From Flectobacillus longus (GTDB lineage Bacteria > Bacteroidota > Bacteroidia > Cytophagales > Spirosomataceae): a DNA stretch of 64,000 bases. The translations under genes were made by a program, and so were the position numbers. Below are positions 10,311 to 20,209 of the stretch, piece by piece; within the stretch, counting starts at the first letter, position 1, and each line of letters starts with the position of its first letter. A model generated the notes under the pieces. That model searched no databases. It saw nothing but the letters and a program-made list of their open reading frames with translations, and had not been told where the DNA came from. The stretch covers positions 1-64,000 of the forward strand of contig NZ_JASHIC010000029.1 of assembly GCF_030056705.1 (NCBI RefSeq), written 5' to 3'.

Positions 10311-11966
10311 ATGAAAAATATCATACAATCAATTTCGGCATTTATTCTAACCATCATGTTAGGAATCGGCCTGTGGGGATGTGCAGATATTACTATCGTT
10401 GAAACAACCACTGGCGATGCCAACCTTTATAGTTACCTCCTCAAGTATCCTGACAAGTATGGAGATTTTGCCAAAATTGTAGAAAAAGCGGGTTACGATA
10501 GTTTCCTAGATGCTTATGGAGCTTACACGATGTTTGCTCCGAACAATCAGGCGGTACAGAAATACTTGACTTCTGTTGGAAAACAGGCTACAAGTTTGAC
10601 GAAAGAAGAAGCTCAGGGCATCGTGAAGCTTCATGTTATTAGAGATACTTTGACAACGAGCTCTTTCAAAGATGGGAAGCTTCCTTTGGTAACCATGTAT
10701 GGGCAATACCTTTTGTCGGGTGTAAGTAATTCTACTGCGGGTTCAAGCTATACGCTCAATCGTCAGGCGAATGTCATTGAAACCAATGTAAAAACTGGTA
10801 ACGGTATGTTACATGCTGTAGATGCGGTATTAACACCAGCCACCAAATCAATTGCTGAATTGGTAGCTGCCAATTCTAACTATTCCATTTTTGCCCAAGC
10901 TCTCAGAGAAACTGGCTATTATGATAGTTTGAATGTGCTGAACGACAATTTGGATAAAAGATTTACCACATTGATTGCTGAGTCTAATACGATTTTGAGT
11001 AAAGCAGGATATACTGATTTTGCCAAATTAAAAGCAAGATTTTCGCAAACGGGCAATCCCAAACTCAAATCTGACAGTTTGAATATCTACGTGGCATACC
11101 ACATTTTGGTAGGTGCCAAATACCTTGGTGATATTATTACGGCTAGTTCACATTTGACCAAAGTAAGCACAGAACCAACCGTAGTGAGTTCAAAATTAGA
11201 CGGTCAAACGATTCTTTTAAATGACGATGTATTCAATGGCGTACGTGAACCAGGTATTGAGTTGGTTCGTACCGAAAGCGATAATACAGCCACCAACGGT
11301 GTATTACATGCTGCATCGGGACATTACAATATCAAATTGCGTCTTCCAACAAGAATTGACTGGGATGTTTGTGATTTCCCTGAATTGAAAAAGCTTTCGG
11401 CTTATTATGGTAAAAAATCCTATAGCTTCCCTGTCGGCACGGTGATTCAGGATATTCAATGGGCTAATGCTTCGTTCCCTCCTACTTATGTGATTGACGC
11501 GGTTGCTGCGAAAAAAGACTATTTGCAAGTTCCAATGGGTGTTCCTAGCCGTAACCTTTGGTTAGATATGAAAACTCCAATTATTCCAAAAGGTCGCTAT
11601 AAAGTTTGGATGTGCTACCGTCGTCAACGTACCTCAAACAGTTTTACGATTACTTGTACAGGTGCGATTGATGGTGAGGTATTGACAAGACCATTCTTAT
11701 TTATTGACCAAGTGCCAACGCTAGGTGCTGGTGAATTGGAATCATTAGGTTGGAAAATCTATATGTCTCCAGGTACAGACATCAACATGGCAGGTAGATT
11801 ATTGGGAACAGTGGACATTAAAACAACTGACCGTCATACATTCAGATTGCAAGCTATCAACGGTACGCATTCACCGAACAATATTGATATGATTCAGTTT
11901 ATCCCAGTTACTCAAAATCAGATTTCACCACGTCACTTGCCTGATGGCTCACTGATTAATGAATAA
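10311..11966 (+). CDS. FAS1 lipoprotein with C-terminal carbohydrate-binding-like sandwich
   Basis: From the ATG at 10311 the product has 551 residues and a standard lipoprotein signal (MKNIIQ…LGIGLWGC). An in-frame ATG at 10275 overlapping the susD stop would put an acidic 12-residue extension before it, so 10311 is preferred. FAS1-type repeats cover about residues 35-340 (GAYTMFAPNNQAVQKYL, VLHAASGHYNI). The last 190 residues are different and predicted to be a beta-sandwich (GRYKVWMCYRR, LLGTVDI, FRLQAINGTHSPNNIDMIQFIPV). They resemble the tail of the next gene and galactose-binding-like CBMs. A surface glycan-binding role is inferred. Confidence 0.75.
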   Translation: MKNIIQSISAFILTIMLGIGLWGCADITIVETTTGDANLYSYLLKYPDKYGDFAKIVEKAGYDSFLDAYGAYTMFAPNNQAVQKYLTSVGKQATSLTKEEAQGIVKLHVIRDTLTTSSFKDGKLPLVTMYGQYLLSGVSNSTAGSSYTLNRQANVIETNVKTGNGMLHAVDAVLTPATKSIAELVAANSNYSIFAQALRETGYYDSLNVLNDNLDKRFTTLIAESNTILSKAGYTDFAKLKARFSQTGNPKLKSDSLNIYVAYHILVGAKYLGDIITASSHLTKVSTEPTVVSSKLDGQTILLNDDVFNGVREPGIELVRTESDNTATNGVLHAASGHYNIKLRLPTRIDWDVCDFPELKKLSAYYGKKSYSFPVGTVIQDIQWANASFPPTYVIDAVAAKKDYLQVPMGVPSRNLWLDMKTPIIPKGRYKVWMCYRRQRTSNSFTITCTGAIDGEVLTRPFLFIDQVPTLGAGELESLGWKIYMSPGTDINMAGRLLGTVDIKTTDRHTFRLQAINGTHSPNNIDMIQFIPVTQNQISPRHLPDGSLINE

Positions 11967-11993
11967 TTTTCCAACATTTTAACTTGTAAAAAA

Positions 11994-13451
11994 ATGCGTT
12001 CAAAAAATATATATATCCTTTTTCTCATGGTTTGGAGCTTGGGGATGGTCGCCTGCAAAAATTGGGATGACCGTCTAGTTTCTCCTAGCGAATCATTGGG
12101 GAAAAATCTTTTTGAGCAGATTAGCACGCAAGGTAATCTGAGTACTTTCAAAGATTTACTAATCAAAACAGGCTACGACAAAGTGTTGAGTTCTTCAACC
12201 AACTATACTGTTTTTGCGCCAAGCAACGATGCCTTGAATGGTTTGAGCACAACCATTTTGAATGACACAGCACAATTGAAGGCTTTTGTTGGTAATCATA
12301 TTGCCCTCATGAGCCACAATGTTCCCGTAAGCGATGGCGCTTCTGAATCTTTACAAATGATTAATGGAAAGTATTATCCGCTGAGCAAAACTACCCTTGG
12401 TGGTGCTCCTATCGCTTCGGCAAATGCTTTTGCTAGTAACGGCGTTTTGCATACGTTGTCCCAATCAATCACCGTGTTGCCATCATTGTGGAAATATATC
12501 AGCACAAACCAGACGGGCTCAGCACAAAATACAGCTATGGCTAATTTGACATTTCAGGTATTCAATGCTAGTAAAGCTACCATCGATAGTATTAGTGCCA
12601 CGACGGGTCAGCCGATTTATCGCCCGGGCACAGGTTTCGAAACAGTTAACGCTTTTACACAAAATGTATATGACCTCAACTTGGAAACCAAACAATATAC
12701 TTACTTCCAGTTGAAGGATGCGTCCTTTTTGGCAGAGATTGAAAAGTTGAAACCATACTTCAAAACAAGTACCACAGATAGTACCTATCGTCAGTCAGCA
12801 TTTGCAACTATCAAAGATTTAGTATTTGAGGGCAATTATACGATTGACCAAATTCCTGCGGTATTGAAATCAAAATTTGGTGTAAATGTCACTATCGATA
12901 AATCATCGATTAGTCAAACCGTAAAAGTGAGTAATGGAGTCGTATATGTACTAGACAAAATCACGGTTATTCCGACAGAGAAGTTTCCTACGCTTGTGGT
13001 CGAAGGCGAAAACTATGTAGAACGTATGCCTGTTTCAATAGGTTCAGCGGTCATTGCTGTTCGCAATCGTTTGAATCCAGTGACTAACCTTACGTCAAAC
13101 TCAGTGTCAGTTATTGGTCATGGAAACGCTGGTTTTTGGTTGCGTTATCAGCTCAATGATGTCCCATCAATCAAATACAAAGTGTATTGGGTAGTAATTA
13201 ATGACCTGTATAGCACCAATACAGCAGTGGCAGAAGCAGCGACTTTTAACATCAACCAAAAACTAGCCATGGCGTCTCTGAGTGCAACCACTTTTGCTTA
13301 TCCAGCAGCGGCTCTTCCTGTAAAAACTTATACAGAACAGTTGCTCGGTGAATACACGGTTAACTCATTCGGAAAGCTAAATATGTATCTGGTTGCCAAT
13401 GGTACCAATGCTATGAGTTTGGACTATATCAAATTGGTTCCTTCATTCTAA
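11994..13451 (+). CDS. FAS1 lipoprotein with C-terminal carbohydrate-binding-like sandwich
   Basis: The 485-residue protein has a lipobox (GMVAC, Cys about residue 21). It has one clear FAS1 domain at about 40-160 (NYTVFAPSNDALNGL, GVLHTLSQSITVLPS) and a degenerate second one to about residue 320. A C-terminal sandwich of about 160 residues carries VVEGENYVERM, YKVYWVVIND, LLGEYTV and MSLDYIKLVPSF, parallel to the tail of the preceding gene. The two genes are 27 bases apart and probably arose by duplication followed by divergence. A glycan-binding accessory role is inferred from position between two SusC/SusD pairs; no enzyme motif is seen. Confidence 0.75.
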   Translation: MRSKNIYILFLMVWSLGMVACKNWDDRLVSPSESLGKNLFEQISTQGNLSTFKDLLIKTGYDKVLSSSTNYTVFAPSNDALNGLSTTILNDTAQLKAFVGNHIALMSHNVPVSDGASESLQMINGKYYPLSKTTLGGAPIASANAFASNGVLHTLSQSITVLPSLWKYISTNQTGSAQNTAMANLTFQVFNASKATIDSISATTGQPIYRPGTGFETVNAFTQNVYDLNLETKQYTYFQLKDASFLAEIEKLKPYFKTSTTDSTYRQSAFATIKDLVFEGNYTIDQIPAVLKSKFGVNVTIDKSSISQTVKVSNGVVYVLDKITVIPTEKFPTLVVEGENYVERMPVSIGSAVIAVRNRLNPVTNLTSNSVSVIGHGNAGFWLRYQLNDVPSIKYKVYWVVINDLYSTNTAVAEAATFNINQKLAMASLSATTFAYPAAALPVKTYTEQLLGEYTVNSFGKLNMYLVANGTNAMSLDYIKLVPSF

Positions 13452-13488
13452 AAGGAATTAACTCATTTGACGATAACGACATTTATCC

Positions 13489-16400
13489 ATGAAATATATC
13501 AAAAATCCATTCGCAACAATTCCCAAAGCAACCCTCATGGCATTGACGGTTTATGGGGCTATGCTTGCACATTATGATGCTCTCGCACAAGAAATAAAGC
13601 CCACTGAAGTGGTCAAAGTACAGGTGCAATACAAAACCCAGATTAACGGGGTGATTATGAGCACTTCTACTGGAAAACCTGTATTAGGAGCTCGCGTTTT
13701 TTACAAAAATATGACCTCAACCATCACGGGCGAAGATGGAAAGTTTCAATTAACAGTACCAAGTTCATCGGTGGCTGTCAATGTTGAATGTCCTGGCTTT
13801 GCCTCTGTAGAAATACCTGTGGCAAAACGCACCACGTTTAATGTGTATTTGCAGGATGTTTTGGGTACAGAAAGTAATATTACCCTCCCAACAGGTACTA
13901 TTTCTGAGCAGCGTTCTTTGGGAGCAGTAGCCTCCTCAGCGGCAGCAGAAGCATGGTCTCAACTGACCGAATCTGCTGATACCTATATGCAAGGCAGAAT
14001 CGCAGGCTTGAATAGCACTCGCTTCTCTGGCTCGACCAATATTGGTTCGTTTTTTACGATTCGTGGTTATAATTCACTTCAAGCGACTAATCGTCCTTTG
14101 ATCGTGGTTGACAATGTTATTTACGATTCTGGCATTTATGGCAATTCGTTAAATAGCAATTATTTCGACAACCCTTTAAGCTATATCGATATCAGAGATA
14201 TTAGCAATATTTCGGTATTAAAAGATGCTTCAGCAGCGGCATTATACGGTACGAAAGGCGCTAATGGTGTAATCATGATTACGACCTCTAGAGCTAAAGA
14301 ATTAGGAACTAAAATCGACTTTGCGCTATATGGTGGCGTCAATATGGCACCGAAAGACTTACCAGTAATGGGCGTAAATGGTTACAAAAGTTACCTTTCA
14401 GATTTATTGTCAAGCCAAGGATTGAATAGCAATCAGATTTCAGCCTTGCCATACATGAACGATAATACCTCAAATCCAGATTATTATACCTATCACAACA
14501 ATACCGATTGGCAAAAGAAAGTATATGCGAGTAGTCCACTTACCAATATGTTTTTGAAAGTAACTGGGGGTGATAACATTGCCAAATATGCGCTTTCTGT
14601 CAACTATTTGAGCAATAAAAATGGGGTAATTGGTTCGACTTTGGAGAAATACAGTACTCGTTTCAACGCTGATATGAACCTGAGTCGTAAACTTACCGCT
14701 GCTGCCAACTTGAGTTTTGCCTATAACGAAGCAGAAACCAAAGATTTTGGATTTTCCTCAAAAACAAACCCCATTTATTTGGCACTTGTAAAAGCTCCAT
14801 TTTTGACGGATTATCGTGTATCATCGCAAGGGGTTTTCTCTCCTGACTATGCAGACCACGATATATTCAATGTTGGCAACCCTATCGTAGCTGCCAAAAA
14901 TACTTTGGGTGGTAATAAAGCATACCGCTTTTTTGGGGTATTAGATTTCAAATATACGTTTAATGAAAACCTAAAAGTAGGAACTAACATTGCTGTAATT
15001 TTTGATAAAATCAAGGAAAACAGATTTATCCCCAACTATGGCTTGGTAGCTGATACACTGAAAAATACCTTGGCACTCAACCAATTGAGTTCACAGACTA
15101 AGCGCCTTTTCAATATTTCGAACGAAACTTTTGTGAGTTATGATAAAACATTCAAAAACGTTCATGAATTATCGGCTCGTTTGGGGCTAAGATTTATCAG
15201 CTCACGTGTTGAACAAGATAAGTTGCTGGCTTATAACTCAGCCACCGACCAATTAATCAGTGTTGGCAATGGCTTGGTATTGTACAACAATATTGAAGGA
15301 GGAATTGGAACGTATAACTGGATGAATACTTATGGCTCAGTAAACTATTCTTATTCAGACAAATACTTCTTGGGCCTGAACGTCGGAATGGATGCTTCTT
15401 CAAGATTTGGAAAAGAAGCCTCAACTTTCAAAGTGGGTGGCACTCCAATCGCCATTATGCCATCGCTTTCGGCAGCATGGTTACTTTCGGCGGAGCCGTT
15501 TTTGGCTGATGGTCCATTTGATTTATTAAAACTTCGTGGTTCGATTGGTCAAGTTGGTAATGATGACATTGGTAACTATTCTTCAAAACAGTTTTATGTA
15601 GGTCAAAATTTATTGGGCTTACAAGGATTGGTACGTGGAAATATTGCGAATCCAAGTTTGAAATGGGAAACTGTGGCGAAATCTAATTTAGGTTTAGATG
15701 TGGCAGTACTGAAAGAAAGAATCAGTTTGAGTATGGATGTTTTCCAAAACAAAACCTCCGACATGATTGTAGCCGAAGTGCTTCCTACAACGGCTGGTTT
15801 GGGATATGCCTTAACTAATAGCGGTGCTATGACGACCAAAGGTTTTGAAGCTAGTATCAATTTCAAGGTATTAAATAAGTCTTCAGTAAAATGGGATTTG
15901 GGCGTAAACCTTGCTCATGCCAAGTCTACTATCGACCAATTACCAAATGGCAATGCTGACATCGTTACCAATATCGGAGCGGGCAATATTGTTACTCGCG
16001 TAGGCGATGCACCTAACTCTTTCTTCGGAACCATCTATAAAGGCGTATATACTACTGATGCTGATGCAGCCGCTGAAGGTTTACAAACTAGTTTACCAGA
16101 TGGAACACTTCGCGCTTTCCAAGGTGGTGATGCAAGATTTGCTGATTTGAACGGCGACAAAATCATCGATGATAAAGACCGTACCATTTTAGGTAATCCC
16201 AACCCTACTATTTATGGTGGTATCACCAACCGAGTTGTGTACAAAAACTGGACATTGGATGCCTTGGTAAGTTTTGTTTCTGGCAATGATGTGTACAACT
16301 ATACTCGTCGCAATATCGAGTCGGGAGATTCTTACAACAACCAATCACGTGCTGTGGAAGGTCGTTGGAGAGGCAATGGTCAAGTAACAAATATCCCAAG

Positions 16401-16692
16401 AGCTACCTATGGTGACCCGCTTCAAAACAGTCGTTTCTCTAGTAGATGGATTGAGGATGGTTCTTATATCCGTCTTCGCTCGGTGGGTTTGTCGTACAAC
16501 TTCAATGTTGACAAAGGCATTTTGAAATACTTAACCGTATATGCCAATGCCAACAATGTACTGACATTCACCAAATACTTAGGCTATGACCCTGAGTTTA
16601 GTGCTACTAATTCTGTGATTGGTCAGGGAGTTGACAATACGCTCGAACCGATTCAAAAATCATTCAATTTGGGCGTAAAACTCGGTTTGTAA
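13489..16692 (+). CDS. SusC/RagA-family TonB-linked outer membrane transporter
   Basis: The 1067-residue protein has a long signal region ending near DALAQ. A CarboxypepD_reg-like domain lies at about 50-125 (GVIMSTSTGKPVLGARVFY, GEDGKFQLTV) and a plug with the SusC signature (TIRGYNSLQATNRPLIVVD, ISVLKDASAAALYGTKGANGVIMI), followed by a beta-barrel. It is the second SusC of the locus. Compared with the first it lacks a clear EVVVTA-type TonB box after the carboxypeptidase-like domain, having instead ITLPTGTISEQRSLG. It probably works with the SusD-like protein encoded 38 bases downstream. Confidence 0.94.
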   Translation: MKYIKNPFATIPKATLMALTVYGAMLAHYDALAQEIKPTEVVKVQVQYKTQINGVIMSTSTGKPVLGARVFYKNMTSTITGEDGKFQLTVPSSSVAVNVECPGFASVEIPVAKRTTFNVYLQDVLGTESNITLPTGTISEQRSLGAVASSAAAEAWSQLTESADTYMQGRIAGLNSTRFSGSTNIGSFFTIRGYNSLQATNRPLIVVDNVIYDSGIYGNSLNSNYFDNPLSYIDIRDISNISVLKDASAAALYGTKGANGVIMITTSRAKELGTKIDFALYGGVNMAPKDLPVMGVNGYKSYLSDLLSSQGLNSNQISALPYMNDNTSNPDYYTYHNNTDWQKKVYASSPLTNMFLKVTGGDNIAKYALSVNYLSNKNGVIGSTLEKYSTRFNADMNLSRKLTAAANLSFAYNEAETKDFGFSSKTNPIYLALVKAPFLTDYRVSSQGVFSPDYADHDIFNVGNPIVAAKNTLGGNKAYRFFGVLDFKYTFNENLKVGTNIAVIFDKIKENRFIPNYGLVADTLKNTLALNQLSSQTKRLFNISNETFVSYDKTFKNVHELSARLGLRFISSRVEQDKLLAYNSATDQLISVGNGLVLYNNIEGGIGTYNWMNTYGSVNYSYSDKYFLGLNVGMDASSRFGKEASTFKVGGTPIAIMPSLSAAWLLSAEPFLADGPFDLLKLRGSIGQVGNDDIGNYSSKQFYVGQNLLGLQGLVRGNIANPSLKWETVAKSNLGLDVAVLKERISLSMDVFQNKTSDMIVAEVLPTTAGLGYALTNSGAMTTKGFEASINFKVLNKSSVKWDLGVNLAHAKSTIDQLPNGNADIVTNIGAGNIVTRVGDAPNSFFGTIYKGVYTTDADAAAEGLQTSLPDGTLRAFQGGDARFADLNGDKIIDDKDRTILGNPNPTIYGGITNRVVYKNWTLDALVSFVSGNDVYNYTRRNIESGDSYNNQSRAVEGRWRGNGQVTNIPRATYGDPLQNSRFSSRWIEDGSYIRLRSVGLSYNFNVDKGILKYLTVYANANNVLTFTKYLGYDPEFSATNSVIGQGVDNTLEPIQKSFNLGVKLGL

Positions 16693-16730
16693 CCTTAATA
16701 CCTTTTGGGAAAATTTTAATTTGACAAAAA

Positions 16731-18554
16731 ATGAAATCAACGATAAGAAAAATAACGCTGAACATTGGACTAGCTACTGGCGTGCTTTTGGGTATGTCAG
16801 GTTGTCAGAAAATGTTTGATTTGGCACCAGAGGAGGCATTAAGTACCAAACAAATGTATCGTGACATCTATGATGCCGATGCAGCCATTATTGGTCTTTA
16901 TGGAAAATTCTCGACCTTGGCCAAGCAATATGTTATCCTCAATGAATTACGCGGGGATTTGCTAGATGTAACTACCAATGCTGACTTGTCTTTACGAGAA
17001 ATCAATGCACATGCTGTTTCTGAAACCAACGAATATGCCAATCCTCGAGCATATTACGAGGTAATTTTGAACTGTAATGATATTTTGAAAAACTTCAAAA
17101 TCATGCTAGATCAAAACAAAATCAAACGTGCTGAGTATTACCAACGTTCGGCAGATGTATTGGCACTTCGTAGTTGGATTTATCTCCAGTTGGGTATCCA
17201 TTATGGTAGTGTGCCTTACGTAACTGAAAGTGTAGAAACGGTAGATGATGTTAAAGCTTTGGCAACGAAAGCTCGTGTGCCTTTGGCAGACATTATCAAA
17301 CAATTGATTCAAGAATTAGAAGCTATTCCTGCTACTTACCTCGACCCATATACCTTGGATAACACCTTGGTTTCGGCGAACGTAGACGGATATTCTCCGA
17401 CGACTTTTTTCATTGAAAAACACTTGTTATTGGGTGATTTATACCTTTGGGATCAGCAATATACTAAAGCAGCATCGATGTATAAGTATATCATGACAAC
17501 CTCTGACCGTTTGGGTTTCGAAGCTACTGATATTAACGTTTGGTATCATTTATACAAAATCACAAGAGGTCAAATTTCTTCGGGAATGGGTCCAATTGCT
17601 GTAGGTTATAACTCCGACATCAACGATATCAATAACTTATTGGATAACAATACAACTGGTTGGCGTTCAATTTTTGCTCGTGACCGTTCGAATACCAACT
17701 ACAATAGTACCTCAAACACTTCGAGTATTTCTCGTGACCCAGAATGGTTGTGGTTATTGCCATTCGATAGTAAGTTTTTACCCGAAAATCCATTTGTAGA
17801 ATTGTTCTCGAATGTTGGAGGAAAATATTTATTACAGCCTTCAAAAGCCGCTATTGATTATTGGAATGGACAAACACAAACCAATAATTTTGCTTACGAT
17901 GCCCGTGGAGTTATGTCTTACAAAAACATTAATGGGAATCCAGTTGTGTTCAAGTATTTGTACAATTTTATGAATCCAAACTCCGCTGGCTCTATTTACT
18001 CATTAGTTGGAAAAAGTTTGCAAGAGAAAAATGGTCGTTGGTTTTTGAACCGTGCAGCCAATGTTCACTTAAAGTTTGCTGAAGCTGCCAATCGTGATGG
18101 TCGTCGCAAGTTGGCTTATGCCTTGGTGAACGCAGGCGTTGCGAGTACATACAACAACACTGCCATTTCGGACAAAACCAACTTGATGAATACCTTCGAT
18201 TCACCTCCTTATGATTTTGATGCCCGTAATGGCGACGCTCCTACTCGCTATCGCTCATCATGGCACTTGGCAACAGGGATTCGTGGACGTGCGATGGTCA
18301 AAAGTAATACCGTAGAAGGTGACAGTACTTTGGCTATTGAAAACTCCATCATTCAAGAAGGCGCTTTGGAATTAGCATTTGAAGGACATCGCTGGGGAGA
18401 TTTAGTTCGTGTAGCGATTAGAAGAAATGACCCTTCATTCTTGGCTAATAAAGTCTATGACAAACTTCGCAAGTCGAACAACCCTAATGCCGAAGCCGTT
18501 AGATCTCGATTGATGAACAAGGATAATTGGTTTCTTCCATTCAGAATTCAGTAG
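16731..18554 (+). CDS. SusD/RagB-family nutrient-binding lipoprotein
   Basis: The 607-residue protein has a lipobox (MSGC, Cys about residue 25) and RagB/SusD features: an N-terminal MFDLAPEEALSTKQMYRDIYDADAAIIGLYG helix region, a TPR-like YYQRSADVLALRSWIYLQLGIHYGSVPYV segment, and the C-terminal EGALELAFEGHRWGDLVRVA motif. It closes the glycan-uptake operon, with a terminator about 110 bases downstream. It is some 100 residues longer than the first SusD of the locus, which suggests a different ligand or a larger lid. Confidence 0.94.
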   Translation: MKSTIRKITLNIGLATGVLLGMSGCQKMFDLAPEEALSTKQMYRDIYDADAAIIGLYGKFSTLAKQYVILNELRGDLLDVTTNADLSLREINAHAVSETNEYANPRAYYEVILNCNDILKNFKIMLDQNKIKRAEYYQRSADVLALRSWIYLQLGIHYGSVPYVTESVETVDDVKALATKARVPLADIIKQLIQELEAIPATYLDPYTLDNTLVSANVDGYSPTTFFIEKHLLLGDLYLWDQQYTKAASMYKYIMTTSDRLGFEATDINVWYHLYKITRGQISSGMGPIAVGYNSDINDINNLLDNNTTGWRSIFARDRSNTNYNSTSNTSSISRDPEWLWLLPFDSKFLPENPFVELFSNVGGKYLLQPSKAAIDYWNGQTQTNNFAYDARGVMSYKNINGNPVVFKYLYNFMNPNSAGSIYSLVGKSLQEKNGRWFLNRAANVHLKFAEAANRDGRRKLAYALVNAGVASTYNNTAISDKTNLMNTFDSPPYDFDARNGDAPTRYRSSWHLATGIRGRAMVKSNTVEGDSTLAIENSIIQEGALELAFEGHRWGDLVRVAIRRNDPSFLANKVYDKLRKSNNPNAEAVRSRLMNKDNWFLPFRIQ

Positions 18555-18664
18555 TTGTTATTCGCTATCATGCAAAAAACATTGCCTGATAGCTTAGACT
18601 TAGTCTCGGGCTAGCAGCACAAAGATATTCATCTCTAAACCTAATTACCAACCCTAAATAAAAA

Positions 18665-18692
18665 GCCCCCATTCATGTAATGTGTTTGGGGG
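18665..18692 (+). terminator. Terminator at the end of the glycan-uptake operon
   Basis: GCCCCCA pairs with TGGGGG around a loop of about 16 bases that may itself fold. The hairpin is followed by TATTTATTTA. It sits between the convergent SusD gene and the minus-strand SRPBCC gene. Confidence 0.55.
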
Positions 18693-18758
18693 TATTTATT
18701 TATGACTTATCAATCAAGGTATAATTAAAATCGCTCTTTCAGTAGAGGTTTCATTAAT

Positions 18759-19301
18759 TTACCCTCTCTCCAAAATCTCCTTTAAATTATGTAAGCCCAT
18801 TGCCAAATCGCCACCGATTTTTTTATCCATTCTTAAAAAAACTAAGAGCAAGTTAAATGGATATTTCATTTTGCCATGAAATTGCCAATAGACTTTGGTT
18901 TGAGAGTCTCCTCCATTTTTGACAATCATCTGGGCGGTAGCTTCCGCCTTAAAAGGTTTCAAAAAACGTAATTCTGAGACAATTTTCACATTTTCTTCTA
19001 TCTCCAAAATTTCTTGTTCTCCACTACCTACATTCTTCATAGCACTATCCCATGCCGATACAAAACCCACTTGACCATCGGTGCCTTTGTAGGTTTTGGT
19101 CATAGTTGGATCCATTTTTGCCCAAACCGAAAAGTTGTCTTGATTTTTAAGCAATTTCAGATACGAAAAAACAGATTCGAGGGGTTTTTGAATGATTACC
19201 GAGCGAGAAACGGTGTATTCGGTTTTCATCAACAATGCAAGACCTAACCAAAGTATAAAAAAGCAGGTCAAGCCAATCAGGATAGTAGTTAAGGTTTCCA
19301 T
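18759..19301 (-). CDS. SRPBCC (START-like) family protein with N-terminal membrane anchor
   Basis: The 180-residue protein begins with a hydrophobic segment (residues about 5-25), followed by a START/polyketide-cyclase-like fold: YTVSRSVIIQKPLESVFSYLKLLKNQDNFSVWAKMD, then WDSAMKNVGSGEQEI and a long C-terminal helix (GGDLAMGLHNLKEIL). Proteins of this type bind hydrophobic ligands, but the ligand is not known. It stands alone on the minus strand, and nothing in its surroundings points to a pathway. Confidence 0.8.
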   Translation of the reverse strand: METLTTILIGLTCFFILWLGLALLMKTEYTVSRSVIIQKPLESVFSYLKLLKNQDNFSVWAKMDPTMTKTYKGTDGQVGFVSAWDSAMKNVGSGEQEILEIEENVKIVSELRFLKPFKAEATAQMIVKNGGDSQTKVYWQFHGKMKYPFNLLLVFLRMDKKIGGDLAMGLHNLKEILERG

Positions 19302-19457
19302 AAAGCAATTATCATTTTGGTGAAAAGCTATAATACAATTAAAAGAGGTTTCAGGTTATGCCTATTTACTCGGTTAGCATAACAATGTTTAAATTGACTA
19401 TTTTAAATTATATCTCAAAGCAAAATTCTTATTTTTTTATACCTTCCCAAAAACCAG

Positions 19458-19485
19458 AAAGGTCATGATGATTACCATGACCTTT
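19458..19485 (-). terminator. Terminator of the minus-strand lipoprotein gene
   Basis: A perfect 10-bp stem (AAAGGTCATG against CATGACCTTT) has an 8-base loop. Read on the minus strand it is followed by CTGGTTTTTG. It lies 74 bases past the stop codon at 19559. Confidence 0.65.
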
Positions 19486-19558
19486 GCTTATTTGCACCAA
19501 TATGAAAATCCATTTGGACTTTCCCCCACCAAAGGTGAGGGAATAGCCCTTACATAGT

Positions 19559-20113
19559 TTATTTAATAGTAAAGCTTCCAACACTTACCCACGTATGGGT
19601 AGGTTTGTCATATTTTAAAGTGCTATCTGGCCATTGAATGTATTGATTCATGCCCAAATACTCTTGTATATTTCCTTTTTCAATGAGTTTATTAAAAAGA
19701 AATTGACCTTTTTCTCGTACCTCCTCCTCTTTCATGTGTGGAGTATTTACAATTTCTTCAAACTCGGTAATTTTATGCGTTTTAGGGTCTAATTTCATTT
19801 TCCCTAACACACCTCTTCGGTACACTGGACTCGAACCTACGGGTCTAATCATAAAAAAGTAGGCATATCCGTTATCTGCTTCGAAGTAATTTTGTAAATA
19901 AAAACTTGGTAAACTTTTGATGTAGAAAGGTCTGTACTTAGCTTCAAATTTGGTTTGATTATTGGCATAAGGCGCAGGAACGTACACATAGGTAATCATA
20001 TCTGTCAGGAGAGAATCTCTTTCACTTTCTGAGAAATATTGTAATGGTTCTTTCTTAGAACCGCATTGGGTAAAGAAAAAAAGGATAAATGAGAGGGCAA
20101 ATAAATGTTTCAT
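19559..20113 (-). CDS. Unrecognised lipoprotein
   Basis: The 184-residue product has a short lipoprotein signal (lipobox FTQC, Cys about residue 17). I do not recognise the mature domain. It has an aromatic-rich strand region (RPFYIKSLPSFYLQNYFEADNGYAYFFMIRPVG) and then an acidic helix (VNTPHMKEEEVREKGQFLFNKLIEKG). It lies downstream of the beta-helix lipoprotein gene on the same strand, separated from it by a 13-bp hairpin, so it is probably expressed at a lower level or on its own. Confidence 0.65.
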   Translation of the reverse strand: MKHLFALSFILFFFTQCGSKKEPLQYFSESERDSLLTDMITYVYVPAPYANNQTKFEAKYRPFYIKSLPSFYLQNYFEADNGYAYFFMIRPVGSSPVYRRGVLGKMKLDPKTHKITEFEEIVNTPHMKEEEVREKGQFLFNKLIEKGNIQEYLGMNQYIQWPDSTLKYDKPTHTWVSVGSFTIK

Positions 20114-20131
20114 ATTGGTTTTTGTTTAAAT

Positions 20132-20161
20132 CATCCCGAGTCAAAATATTGACTCGGGATG
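20132..20161 (-). terminator. Strong hairpin terminator after the beta-helix lipoprotein gene
   Basis: A perfect 13-bp stem (CATCCCGAGTCAA with its complement) encloses a four-base loop. It lies about 50 bases past the stop codon at 20210. The following tract on the minus strand is AT-rich but not a pure T run, so partial read-through into the next lipoprotein gene is possible. Confidence 0.6.
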
Positions 20162-20209
20162 TAGGTAATATACTGTTATTCAAAATCTTGAAACTTTCTC
20201 AATTTCAAA

